From Chloroflexota bacterium (GTDB lineage Bacteria > Chloroflexota > Dehalococcoidia > DSTF01 > RBG-16-68-14), in assembly GCA_003228685.1 (NCBI GenBank), contig QIFC01000026.1, positions 1-33,036 on the forward strand: a stretch of 33,036 bases of DNA, given 5' to 3'. The notes under the pieces were generated by a model. That model did no database searches. It was not told the origin of the DNA and saw only the letters and a program-made list of their open reading frames with translations. Shown piece by piece: positions 23,305-31,450 of this stretch. Numbering within the stretch: the first letter of the stretch is position 1; each line of letters begins with the position of its first letter. The position numbers and the translations under genes are program-made.

Positions 23305-24984
23305 ATGCCCATTAACGCACAAAACCGCTCGCTGCCAGATTGGTTTACTAGAATACGGACGCGTCAGATCACCCTGCCTCGTTTCCAGCGGTTCGAGGCT
23401 TGGGGTCGCACAAACGTCACGCAACTCTTCAATACCATCCTCCAAGACCTTCCCATTGGAGCACTGCTGGTGCTCGAGATTGGAGACGAGGAGCCGTTCA
23501 TTTCGCGGCCGATCCGGGGTGCTCCTGACGATGGTGAGCGAATCACGGAACATCTACTAGACGGGCAACAGCGCCTCACCGCACTCTGGAGGGGCCTCCG
23601 CAATAACTATGAGGATCGTACCTACTTCCTATACTTGCTGCCCGATGATGAAACCAAGATGCCGTACTTCATCGACTCGCTAGCCCGCTGGAGGAACGAT
23701 GGCGACAAAGAACAGAGACCGTTTTGGGCGAACGATCCAAAACAACAGTGGGAACGCCGCGTGATTCCTCTCGAGTTATGCATTCCAGGTGAAGAGGGTA
23801 AACGCCCGTTCAGAGAATGGGCGAGAGAAGCCATCGTTGACAGGGACGAGCGCGAAGATGTCACGGACCAGGTTTCTGGCATCCGAGAGAAATTGGCTGC
23901 TTACAATCTTCCCTTCCTATCCCTGCCTGTTACAACCGATAAAGGAACGGCTCTGGATGTATTCATCAAGATGAACACATCAGCGGCGCCCCTGACGATT
24001 TACGACATTGTCGTCGCGCAGTTGGAAGCGGGAATGGGAAGGTCACTGCATGACTTGGTTGCAGACGCCCGGAAGCACTGTCCCTCCGTGGCAGAATACT
24101 ATTCGCTCGAGGATTTGGCGCTCTACGCTGGAGCTCTGATGCAGGGGCGGGCCCCGACGAACGCGACGTATTTGTCAGGCGACTTCGGCCCGCGGCTTCT
24201 CGAGAACTGGGATGCATTCCTTAGCGGTGTATCACGAGCCGTTGGGTTCTTGAATGAGGAGAAGATTTTTGATGCAGCCCGTCTGCCCACCGACGTAGTT
24301 GTTCCCGTGCTTGTAGCGCTTTGGTCGCGTGCGCCCAAAGGTATGGATGCTGAGGGCAGAGCAAGGACGACCCTGAGGACGTACCTCTGGCGAGCTTTCT
24401 TCTCAAGTCGGTATGAGAAGTCCACTAACACTAGGTCTCTAGCAGACTTCATCGAACTGGAGCCCCTCGTGGCAGAGTCCGGAGGAGAAGGCGCAGCGAT
24501 TCTTGATGAGGAACAGTATCCAGTGCCGCATCTCCAAGAGTTACTCCTGGCTGGCTGGCCGAAGAAGAAGGACCGTGTGGCTCGTGCGATCCTCGCGCTT
24601 GCCCTCCGACACGGGGGTCTCGATCTGGCAGACGCGAGTCCCGTGAGCCGAGAGAACCTGGCGAAACGCGAGTATCATCACCTCTTCCCGGACGCGTACT
24701 TGAAGAGGCAGGACGTGCCCGATGACCAGATTTATCGCTCGCTCAATTGCGCCGTCGTAACCTGGCAAACGAATCGCAACATTTCGGACAAGGAGCCCGA
24801 GCGTTACCTCGCAGAGCGCCGCGAAGGCACTGACATTGGCGAGAGTGAGATCAGGGCTCGCCTTGCCAGCCACCTTATTCCTTACGATGAGATGATGCAG
24901 GGCGATTACAAGGCCTTCTTGACCAAACGTGCAGAAATGATCTACCAAGCGATGATTGAGGTCTGCGATGTTACAGGATCCTAG
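23305..24984 (+). CDS. DUF262 and HNH domain protein, GmrSD-like putative type IV restriction enzyme
   Basis: The 559-residue protein starts with the DUF262 pattern LPRFQRFEAW (24-33), then QDLPIGALLVLEIG and the nucleotide-binding LLDGQQRLTALW (84-95). A long middle region follows. The C-terminal part has REYHHLFP (455-462) with Asn residues in SLNCAVVTWQTNRNISDKE (about 479-497), matching the HNH nuclease layout of GmrSD proteins. GmrSD enzymes use NTPs to cut phage DNA with modified (glucosylated hydroxymethyl) cytosines. The middle of the gene is visibly less GC-rich, with more A/T-ending codons than its neighbours, which suggests transfer. No methylase or other restriction gene adjoins it. 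Confidence 0.82.
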   Translation: MPINAQNRSLPDWFTRIRTRQITLPRFQRFEAWGRTNVTQLFNTILQDLPIGALLVLEIGDEEPFISRPIRGAPDDGERITEHLLDGQQRLTALWRGLRNNYEDRTYFLYLLPDDETKMPYFIDSLARWRNDGDKEQRPFWANDPKQQWERRVIPLELCIPGEEGKRPFREWAREAIVDRDEREDVTDQVSGIREKLAAYNLPFLSLPVTTDKGTALDVFIKMNTSAAPLTIYDIVVAQLEAGMGRSLHDLVADARKHCPSVAEYYSLEDLALYAGALMQGRAPTNATYLSGDFGPRLLENWDAFLSGVSRAVGFLNEEKIFDAARLPTDVVVPVLVALWSRAPKGMDAEGRARTTLRTYLWRAFFSSRYEKSTNTRSLADFIELEPLVAESGGEGAAILDEEQYPVPHLQELLLAGWPKKKDRVARAILALALRHGGLDLADASPVSRENLAKREYHHLFPDAYLKRQDVPDDQIYRSLNCAVVTWQTNRNISDKEPERYLAERREGTDIGESEIRARLASHLIPYDEMMQGDYKAFLTKRAEMIYQAMIEVCDVTGS

Positions 24985-25010
24985 TCAGCCAACGGATCTA
25001 CAGCGCCATC

Positions 25011-25040
25011 TTGTCCCGTACGTCCACCCGTCGCTATAGT
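25011..25040 (+). promoter_or_regulatory. Promoter of nuoE
   Basis: TTGTCC (25011-25016) and TATAGT (25035-25040) are 18 bases apart. AGGAGA lies just before the GTG start at 25075. Confidence 0.5.
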
Positions 25041-25074
25041 GACGAAAAGCACGAAGTAGTAATTAGGAGAGCGC

Positions 25075-25551
25075 GTGCTCGATACGGAAGCGACACTAGA
25101 AATCCAGGAGCTGGTTGCCGAGTTCAAGCCCGGCAACGCCGATCTGCTGCCGGCGCTGCATAAGGTGCAGCATCGCTACGGCTATGTGCCGAAGGAAGCG
25201 ATGGGTGTGGTCGCGAAGCAGCTCCGGCTGGGCGAGGCGCACGTCTATGGCGCGGTGACGTTCTACTCGGAGTTCCGGCAGATCCCACCTCCCAAGACGC
25301 GCGTCGATTGGTGCAGCGGCCCGGCCTGCAGGCTGAAGGGCGGCGAGCATGTCCGTCGCGCGCTGGAGGCGACGCTCGAGATCGGCATGGAGGAGAACAC
25401 TGAGGGCGACAAGCTGGGGCTGCACCTGGCGCAGTGCAACGGCACGTGCGACTTCGCGCCGCAGATCTGGGTCGATGGCAAAGTCGTCGGGCCGCTGACG
25501 GCGGCGGAGACGATCCGGCTGGCGCGGGAGCTGAAGGATGGGGCGGGATGA
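25075..25551 (+). CDS. nuoE: NADH dehydrogenase subunit NuoE-like [2Fe-2S] protein
   Basis: The thioredoxin-like [2Fe-2S] subunit (24 kDa subunit of complex I; also found in NAD-linked hydrogenases and formate dehydrogenases) passes electrons between the FMN subunit and the rest of the complex. The 158-residue protein has the expected four ligands: C80 and C85 (VDWCSGPACR), then C121 and C125 (AQCNGTCDFAP). The helical N-terminus (LVAEFKPGNADLLPALHKVQ) and VPKEAM are also typical. GTG start with AGGAGA upstream. The nuoF-like gene follows after 237 bases of repeat-bearing DNA. No other complex I or dehydrogenase subunit is present in the window. Confidence 0.9.
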   Translation: MLDTEATLEIQELVAEFKPGNADLLPALHKVQHRYGYVPKEAMGVVAKQLRLGEAHVYGAVTFYSEFRQIPPPKTRVDWCSGPACRLKGGEHVRRALEATLEIGMEENTEGDKLGLHLAQCNGTCDFAPQIWVDGKVVGPLTAAETIRLARELKDGAG

Positions 25552-25552
25552 T

Positions 25553-25611
25553 GGCCACAGATGGGCACAGATTGGCACAGATGGATAACAGGGTGACCGA
25601 CAGGCGACAGG
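25553..25611 (+). repeat. CACAGATGG-type interspersed repeat, copy 1
   Basis: GGCCACAGATGGGCACAGAT and the following 39 bases match copy 2 closely (first 34 bases identical, later part nearly so). Internally the sequence repeats the word CACAGAT three times at about 10-base spacing. It begins just after the nuoE stop. Confidence 0.7.
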
Positions 25612-25630
25612 CTCAGGATGGAGAGCGACG

Positions 25631-25684
25631 GGCCACAGATGGGCACAGATTGGCACAGATGGATGGCAGGGTGACTGACAGATG
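25631..25684 (+). repeat. CACAGATGG-type interspersed repeat, copy 2
   Basis: This is the second copy in direct orientation, offset 78 bases from copy 1. Differences are scattered at the tail (for example GGATGG against GGATAA). No coding frame is evident in the region between the copies. Confidence 0.7.
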
Positions 25685-25788
25685 ACGTTTTCGAATGGTG
25701 GGCGCATGAGGGTCACGTCGACGGCGGATTGCGATGGTCTGAAGACCCTCGGCTACGTCGACGTCGACGCCTTGCGAGGATCGGACCG

Positions 25789-27681
25789 GTGCTGAGAGGC
25801 TTCGAGGAGCTGCGGTCGCAAGCGGACGGGGTCTGGCAGGCGACTCAGTCGCGGACGGTGATTCGCGTGCCGATCGCGACGTGCAGCATCGCGGCCGGCG
25901 CTCGCGAGACGCTGGAGGCACTGCGGGAGGGCGTGAAAGAGCGTGGGTTCGATGTCGGCGTGCAGGCGGTTGGCGAGCGAGGGCTGTGCTGGCTGGAGCC
26001 GCTGATCGAGGTGGTGAAACCGGACGGCTCCGCGATTCTCTACGAAAACGTCACGGCGGACAAGGTCGAGAAGCTGCTCGACGAGGCGATCGACGGCGTG
26101 TGCGCGGACCTGGCGTTCGCGGTCGCCGAGGGCCCGGACGTCGAGGGCGTGCAGCGGCTCGACGACTTCGACCTGTGGGCGCTGCAGGACCGGCGGCTGT
26201 TGGCGCGCTGCGGCATCATCGACCCGGAGAACGCCGACCACTACATCGCGCACGGCGGCTACTCCGGCCTGGTCAACGCGTTGGAGTTGAGCCAAGAAGA
26301 GGTGATCAAGACGGTCGAGGACTCGACGCTGCGAGGGCGCAGCGGGTCGGCGTTCCCGACCGGGACGAAGTGGGAGTTCCTGCGCAGCAAGGAGCGCGAG
26401 CCGAAGTACCTGATCTGCAACGCCGACGAGGGCGACCCGGGCGCGTTCGTGAACCGGATCCTGATGGAGTGCGACCCGCAATCCGTGATCGAAGGGATGG
26501 CGATCGCCGCCCACGCCACGGGCGCGAGCTACGCGTTCATCTACCTGCGCGAGGAGTACCCGCTGGCGATCGAGCGCATGGAGAAAGCGGTCGAGCAGGC
26601 ACGCGAGCGCGGGCTGCTCGGCGAGGACATTCTCGGCAGCGGCCTCTCGTTCGACATGAAGGTCTGGGTCGGCGCCGGCTCGTACGTCTGCGGGGAGGAG
26701 TCGGGCTTGCTGGCGTCGATGGACGACGCGCGCGGGATGCCTCGCATCCGTCCGCCGTTCCCGGCCGACGCGGGCGTGTTCCGCCAGCCCACGAACGTCA
26801 ACAACGTCGAGAGCTACGCGGACGTGACGCTGATCATGCAGAAGGGGCTGGAGTTCTACAACTCGGTTGGGATTGAAGGCAACCGCAGCACGAAGATATT
26901 CAGCCTCTCGGGCCACATCCAGCGCGTCTGCGTGGTGGAGGTGGCGTTCGGCTACCCGCTGCGCGACCTCTATCATGCCGTCGACCCGGCGACCTACCAG
27001 GAGCGGCGCAAGCTGAAGGCGTTGCAGGCGGGCGCGGCGCTGGCCGGCATTCTGCCGACGCATCTGGCGCTCAAGCTGCCGCTGGACCCGGACGCGTTCA
27101 AGGAGCACGGCGTGCTGATGGGCGGCGGCGGCCTGGTGTTCATCGACGACACGGCCTGCATCGTCGATATGAACGTGATGTTCTCCTGGTTCCTGGAGGA
27201 CGAGTCGTGCGGGCGCTGCACGACGTGTCACGGCGGCACCCAGCGCATGGTCGAGATCTTCCGCCGCATCGGTAGTGGCGGGGGGCGCTCGAACGACTAC
27301 GACAAGATGCAGATGTTGGGGAAGGCGCTCCAGTACTCGAACTGCATCCATGGATCGGCCTCGCCGACGATCATGCTGAAGAGCGCCGAGTTCTTCCGCG
27401 AGGAGATCGACGAGCACATCATCGAGCGTCGCTGCCGCGCGCAGGTCTGCCGCGACATGATCCGCTACGAGATCACGGGCGACAGCGACAAGCTGCTCGA
27501 GGCGGCGGCGATCTGCCCGACGGAGGCGGTCGTTCAAACAGATGAGAAGTGGTCGATCGACCAGGCGCGCTGCATCAGGTGCAACGCCTGCAAGGACGTC
27601 GCGCCCGACGACGTCCGCATCGTCGACGCGCTGACGGACGTGCTGCCGCTCGCGGTCGCCGAGGCGCGCGCGGCCGGCTAG
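25789..27681 (+). CDS. nuoF: NuoF-like NADH:acceptor oxidoreductase flavoprotein subunit with reduced ferredoxin tail
   Basis: The flavoprotein takes electrons from NADH through FMN. I place the start at GTG 25789 (GAGGA 8 bases upstream), giving 630 residues; a frame start at 25729 adds an unlikely Arg-rich 20 residues. Order: a thioredoxin-like N-terminal domain (HndC-type, about 1-115), the FMN/NAD module (GRSGSAFPTGTKW and NADEGDPGAFVNR), CGEESGLLASMDDARG, and the N3 [4Fe-4S] site SCGRCTTC plus a later C in YSNC. The tail is a 2[4Fe-4S]-like region with only C576 and C595/C598/C601, enough for one cluster. This architecture suits NAD-linked hydrogenase or formate dehydrogenase diaphorase units as well as complex I. 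No partner is next to it. Confidence 0.9.
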   Translation: MLRGFEELRSQADGVWQATQSRTVIRVPIATCSIAAGARETLEALREGVKERGFDVGVQAVGERGLCWLEPLIEVVKPDGSAILYENVTADKVEKLLDEAIDGVCADLAFAVAEGPDVEGVQRLDDFDLWALQDRRLLARCGIIDPENADHYIAHGGYSGLVNALELSQEEVIKTVEDSTLRGRSGSAFPTGTKWEFLRSKEREPKYLICNADEGDPGAFVNRILMECDPQSVIEGMAIAAHATGASYAFIYLREEYPLAIERMEKAVEQARERGLLGEDILGSGLSFDMKVWVGAGSYVCGEESGLLASMDDARGMPRIRPPFPADAGVFRQPTNVNNVESYADVTLIMQKGLEFYNSVGIEGNRSTKIFSLSGHIQRVCVVEVAFGYPLRDLYHAVDPATYQERRKLKALQAGAALAGILPTHLALKLPLDPDAFKEHGVLMGGGGLVFIDDTACIVDMNVMFSWFLEDESCGRCTTCHGGTQRMVEIFRRIGSGGGRSNDYDKMQMLGKALQYSNCIHGSASPTIMLKSAEFFREEIDEHIIERRCRAQVCRDMIRYEITGDSDKLLEAAAICPTEAVVQTDEKWSIDQARCIRCNACKDVAPDDVRIVDALTDVLPLAVAEARAAG

Positions 27682-27698
27682 GCGCTACGGCCTTTCAA

Positions 27699-27731
27699 GG
27701 CCACAGATACGCACAGATTGACACAGATGAT
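27699..27731 (+). repeat. CACAGATGG-type interspersed repeat, copy 3 (diverged)
   Basis: GGCCACAGATACGCACAGAT followed by TGACACAGATGAT matches copies 1 and 2 with a few changes. Its 5' end forms the hairpin GGCCT/AGGCC (27689-27702), which could help end nuoF transcription. Confidence 0.6.
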
Positions 27732-27749
27732 TGGCGTGGGCAGAGTTCG

Positions 27750-27772
27750 CATGCTTCGACAAGCTCAGCATG
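27750..27772. repeat. CTTCGACAAGCTCAG-type interspersed palindrome
   Basis: CATGCT and AGCATG (6-bp arms) enclose TCGACAAGCTC. The core CTTCGACAAGCTCAG is a widespread interspersed word in GC-rich bacterial genomes. It lies between nuoF and the LapA gene. Confidence 0.45.
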
Positions 27773-27816
27773 GGATGTTCGGCACGCTCCAGCGAAGGCG
27801 CTGAGCGTCTCTAGCG

Positions 27817-28101
27817 CTACTCCTTACCGGCCTGTGGTTGGGGTCGCGCTTGCATGCTACGCATCGTCATGATGGAGAACGTCGCGACCGCCCCGAACGT
27901 CGCGCTGAGGGCCAGCGCATAGATCACGCGCGTCTCCCACTCGAACCAGAGGAAGCGCAGTTCGGCCTCCTGGAGGTTTTGCAGGCAGAACACGACGAGG
28001 ATGATGAGCACGGCCAGGCCGCCGTAGAGCCGCGCTCGCTCCAGGAATGACATCTCGATGGGCTGGGGTGCGGCTGGCGAGCTTGTCGGTCCTTGGCTCA
28101 T
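27817..28101 (-). CDS. LapA-domain (DUF1049) small membrane protein
   Basis: The 94-residue protein has two hydrophobic segments, LYGGLAVLIILVVFCLQN and ALALSATFGAVATFSIM, with LQEAELRFLWFEWETRV between them. This 'FxxQN...v.f.f...' loop pattern is that of the LapA/YciS (DUF1049) domain, a small inner-membrane protein linked to lipopolysaccharide assembly in E. coli; a Gram-negative-type role need not apply here. ATG 28101 has a good GGGAGGT site upstream. It is divergent from the kinase gene at 28184. Confidence 0.75.
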   Translation of the reverse strand: MSQGPTSSPAAPQPIEMSFLERARLYGGLAVLIILVVFCLQNLQEAELRFLWFEWETRVIYALALSATFGAVATFSIMTMRSMQARPQPQAGKE

Positions 28102-28142
28102 GCTCTTACCTCCCGTAGGCGTTGGCGCGCGGCTTCGCTCCC

Positions 28143-28148
28143 TATACT
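28143..28148 (+). promoter_or_regulatory. -10 hexamer upstream of the phosphotransferase-like gene
   Basis: A good TATACT with only a weak -35 candidate (TTGGCG at 28122-28127, 15-base spacer). The expected start site would be near 28155. Confidence 0.35.
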
Positions 28149-28183
28149 ACTCGACCGTGTGCCGAATGAGGTGTGAAGATATA

Positions 28184-28705
28184 ATGAAGGCAGCGGTTCG
28201 TAGTCTCGGTATGCTGATTGTCCTCAACGGCACGTCATCGTCAGGCAAGACAACTCTAGCGAAGGCGATGCTGGAGCAATCCGACAGAGCCCTGCTCCAT
28301 CTGGAAGCCGATCGCTTCGCGCCCGTGCTGCGGCTGAATCTTCCGGCCAAGGACGCGGAGTTCCGAGCGCGTTTCACTCTCGCCATGCACGAGGCGATTG
28401 CGGCGTTCGGCAGGAGCGTCCTCGACATCATCGTTGACGGGTCGCTTCCTACGGAGCCGGAGCTGCGCGACGACTGCCTCGCTATTCTGCGAGAGGTGCC
28501 AGACACGCGCGTCGTCGCGGTGCGCTGCTCGGTGGCAGAGTTCCGAAAGAGGGAATCGGCCCGAGGCGACAGGCCGGTTGGCTGGGCTGAAGAGCAAGCG
28601 CAGATCGTCTACGAAGGCGTGGATTTCAATGAGACGATCGACACGACCAACGGGTCCGCCCGCGAACACGCCAGTACGCTGTTGCAACGCCTCTTTCCAG
28701 CGTGA
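28184..28705 (+). CDS. Chloramphenicol-phosphotransferase-like P-loop kinase
   Basis: From ATG 28184 the protein has 173 residues. In-frame ATGs also occur at 28058, 28166 and 28211, but the first would overlap the divergent LapA gene. The P-loop GTSSSGKTT (16-24) opens the chain, followed by VDGSLPT and ARGDRPVGWAEEQ, in the order seen in chloramphenicol 3-O-phosphotransferase-like (CPT) kinases. Many family members are not proven to act on chloramphenicol, so resistance is not implied. The mutS promoter begins 20 bases after the stop. Confidence 0.75.
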   Translation: MKAAVRSLGMLIVLNGTSSSGKTTLAKAMLEQSDRALLHLEADRFAPVLRLNLPAKDAEFRARFTLAMHEAIAAFGRSVLDIIVDGSLPTEPELRDDCLAILREVPDTRVVAVRCSVAEFRKRESARGDRPVGWAEEQAQIVYEGVDFNETIDTTNGSAREHASTLLQRLFPA

Positions 28706-28724
28706 CCAAGGCTTGGTTCGTCGC

Positions 28725-28754
28725 TTGTTCCGCGTTCCTTCGTCCTGCTAGGAT
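28725..28754 (+). promoter_or_regulatory. Promoter of mutS
   Basis: TTGTTC (28725-28730) and TAGGAT (28749-28754) are 18 bases apart, giving a leader of about 40 bases before the GTG at 28801. Confidence 0.45.
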
Positions 28755-28800
28755 AGAGCAAACGTTCTGCTGGCCCAGTGCAGTCTTTCCGTAGGCAAAT

Positions 28801-31437
28801 GTGCCCGTGCCGACTCCGATCCGACGTCAGTACCTCGACATCAAACGCCGCTATCCGCACGCGATCGTCTTCTTTCGCATGGGCGACTTCTACGAGACAT
28901 TCGATGACGACGCCAAGCTCGTCGCGGATGAACTGGAGATCACGCTCACCACGAAACCGATGGGCAAGGGGCTGCGCGTTCCGCTGGCCGGCATCCCGTA
29001 CCACGCGCTCGATGGCTACCTCTCGCGCTTGATCGCGAAGGGCTACAAAGTCGCGATCTGCGAGCAGACGAGCGACCCCGCGACGAGCAAGGGGCTGGTC
29101 GACCGCGACGTAGTGCGCGTGGTCACGCCGGGGACCGTGCTGGACGGCGGCCTGCTGGACGAACGCGCGAATAACTATCTGGTCGCGCTCGTACCGCCAC
29201 TCAATCGCGCCGCCAGAAACGGCTCCACCGCCTGGGACGACCCCGCGTCGGTAGTCGGCATCGCCTATGCCGACGTCTCGACCGGCGAGTTCGTCGCGGG
29301 CGAAGTGTCGGGTGGAGAGCTGGCCGGAGAGCTGACGCGACTGCGGCCGGCCGAACTGCTCTTGCCGGAGGAAGTGGGAGCGCCGGCGGGCGTTGAGGCG
29401 ACGATCAGCCAGCTCCCGCCGGACGGACTGCTGGTCGAGGTCGCGGAGGCGGCGCTGCGCGAGCACTTCGGCGTGGCTAGCAGCGAGGCGTTCGGCCTGG
29501 CAGGCCAGCCTGCAGGCGTGATGGCGGCGGGCGCGCTGTTGCAGTACCTGCGCGAGAACCAAGCCGGGACGCTCCAGCACGTGACCGAGCTGACGGCCTA
29601 CCGGCCCGAGGGCTACATGGCGCTCGACGCGGCGAGCCGCCGCAATCTGGAGCTGTTCGCGGGAGGTCGCGCGGGCAGGCGCGAGCACTCGCTGATCGGC
29701 GTGCTGGACTTGACCGAGACTCCCATGGGCGCGCGATTGCTGTCGCGCCGGATCGGGCAGCCGCTGGTCGAACTGGCGCCGATCGAAGCGAGGCTCGACC
29801 TCGTGCAGCACTTCCACGGGAGCGCGGTGCGCCGGGGCAAGGCGCGCGGCGTGCTCGACAGCGTGCCGGACATCGAGCGGCTGGTGGGACGGGTCGTGGC
29901 CGGGCTGGGCTCGCCGCGCGACCTCGTAGGCTTGCGTCGCGGCATCGAGCTGACGCCGGAGCTGCGGGAGATCGCGGTCGACGGCGAGGCCGCTGTGGCT
30001 GACGCGGTAACGGAGCTGGCAGGACGGCTGCGGCCATGCGACGACGTGACCGGCGCGATCGCGGAGGCCATCGCGGAAGAGCCGGGCGCGACGTTGGAGT
30101 CCGGCGACGTGGTGCGCTCGGGCTTCCATGCCGAGCTGGACGAGCTGAGGAAGATATCGAAGGACACCAAGCAGTACCTGGCGGAGCTGGAGACGAGCGA
30201 GCGCGAACGCACGGGGATTAAGTCGCTGCGCATCGGCTACAACAAGGTCTTCGGCTACTACATCGAGGTGAGCAAGGCGAACGTCGCCCTCGTGCCCGAC
30301 GACTACGACCGCCGGCAGACGCTGGTAGGCGGCGAGCGCTACGTGACGGCGCAACTCAAGGAGTACGAGTCGCGGATCCTCAACGCGCGCGAGCGGACTA
30401 TCGAGATCGAGACGCAGGTGTTTCGGCAGGTCTGCGCGCAGGTGTCGGAGGCGAGCGGGCAGGTGCTGGCGCTGGCGTCGGCGATCGCGGAGATGGACGT
30501 CGCGGCCGCGCTGGCGGAGGCCGCAAGCCGCTACAACTACGCGCGCCCGGAGCTAAACGAGGGCGACGAGATCGTGATCGAGAACGGTCGCCACGCGGTG
30601 GTCGAGCGGACGTTGGCCGAGGCAACACCGACGTCGAGCGCGCCCAGTGTCTTCGTGCCGAACGACACGCAGCTCTCGAACGCCGACGCGCAGATCGTGA
30701 TCCTGACGGGGCCGAACATGGCCGGCAAGTCGACGTACCTGCGGCAGGTGGCGCTGATCGCGCTGATGGCGCAGACCGGCAGCTACGTGCCGGCCAGCGC
30801 CGCGCGCATCGGGCTGGTCGACCGGATCTTCACGCGCGTGGGAGCGCAGGACGACCTGGCGTCCGGGCAGTCGACGTTCCTGGTGGAGATGCTGGAGACG
30901 GCGAACATCCTGCACAATGCCACGGTGCGCTCGCTCGTGATCCTGGACGAGATCGGACGGGGGACGAGCACGTACGACGGCATGGCGATCGCGCGGGCCG
31001 TGGTCGAGTACCTGCATAACCGCGCCGAGGTTGCCGCGAAGACGCTGTTCGCGACGCACTACCACGAGCTGATCGAGCTGGCCGGCGTGCTGCCTCGCGT
31101 GCGCAACGAGAACGTGGCGGTCGCGGATGAGGGTGGCGACGTGGTCTTCCTGCACAAGATCATCCCCGGCGGAGCGGACCGCTCGTACGGCGTGCACGTG
31201 GCGCAGATCGCTGGGTTGCCCAAGGCCGTGACGCAGCGCGCCGACGAGCTACTGGCGGCGTTGCAGGCGGGCGCCGAGCAGACCAATCGCGGCTCGCCGG
31301 AGCTGGCAACGCAGATGGCGCTGCTGCCGTCGCGCCCGGCGCTGCTGGACGAGCTAGCCAAGCTGGACGTCGACGCGATGACGCCGCTGGAGGCGCTCAC
31401 CAAGCTGTTCGAGCTGCGGGAACGGGCGAAGGAGTAG
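28801..31437 (+). CDS. mutS: DNA mismatch repair protein MutS
   Basis: MutS recognises mismatches and recruits repair with MutL. The 878-residue protein has the mismatch-reading Phe-x-Glu in GDFYETF (F30, E32), connector, lever and clamp regions, then the ABC ATPase: Walker A GPNMAGKST (637-645), DEIGRGTSTYDG and FATHYHEL. Length is typical of bacterial MutS1, with no Smr tail, so it is not MutS2. The start is GTG with a poor ribosome site, so the exact start is less certain than the rest. No mutL lies beside it in the window; a hypothetical gene follows after 13 bases. Confidence 0.97.
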   Translation: MPVPTPIRRQYLDIKRRYPHAIVFFRMGDFYETFDDDAKLVADELEITLTTKPMGKGLRVPLAGIPYHALDGYLSRLIAKGYKVAICEQTSDPATSKGLVDRDVVRVVTPGTVLDGGLLDERANNYLVALVPPLNRAARNGSTAWDDPASVVGIAYADVSTGEFVAGEVSGGELAGELTRLRPAELLLPEEVGAPAGVEATISQLPPDGLLVEVAEAALREHFGVASSEAFGLAGQPAGVMAAGALLQYLRENQAGTLQHVTELTAYRPEGYMALDAASRRNLELFAGGRAGRREHSLIGVLDLTETPMGARLLSRRIGQPLVELAPIEARLDLVQHFHGSAVRRGKARGVLDSVPDIERLVGRVVAGLGSPRDLVGLRRGIELTPELREIAVDGEAAVADAVTELAGRLRPCDDVTGAIAEAIAEEPGATLESGDVVRSGFHAELDELRKISKDTKQYLAELETSERERTGIKSLRIGYNKVFGYYIEVSKANVALVPDDYDRRQTLVGGERYVTAQLKEYESRILNARERTIEIETQVFRQVCAQVSEASGQVLALASAIAEMDVAAALAEAASRYNYARPELNEGDEIVIENGRHAVVERTLAEATPTSSAPSVFVPNDTQLSNADAQIVILTGPNMAGKSTYLRQVALIALMAQTGSYVPASAARIGLVDRIFTRVGAQDDLASGQSTFLVEMLETANILHNATVRSLVILDEIGRGTSTYDGMAIARAVVEYLHNRAEVAAKTLFATHYHELIELAGVLPRVRNENVAVADEGGDVVFLHKIIPGGADRSYGVHVAQIAGLPKAVTQRADELLAALQAGAEQTNRGSPELATQMALLPSRPALLDELAKLDVDAMTPLEALTKLFELRERAKE

Positions 31438-31450
31438 GGAGGGGGGCTTC

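Noticed and set aside
25553-25684. CRISPR array
   Set aside because: Only two close copies, internal word repeats, no unique spacers of constant length and no cas genes.
25706-25794. 28-codon frame before nuoF
   Set aside because: It is short and overlaps the nuoF start; no ribosome site or homology supports it.
25753-27537. Long open frame on the minus strand (594 codons)
   Set aside because: It lies wholly opposite nuoF, whose motifs are unmistakable. The product is Arg/Leu/Val/His-rich with no domain pattern, as expected of a shadow in GC-rich DNA.
28609-30354. Long open frame on the minus strand (581 codons)
   Set aside because: Opposite mutS; Arg/Gln/Ala-rich composition and no recognisable domain.
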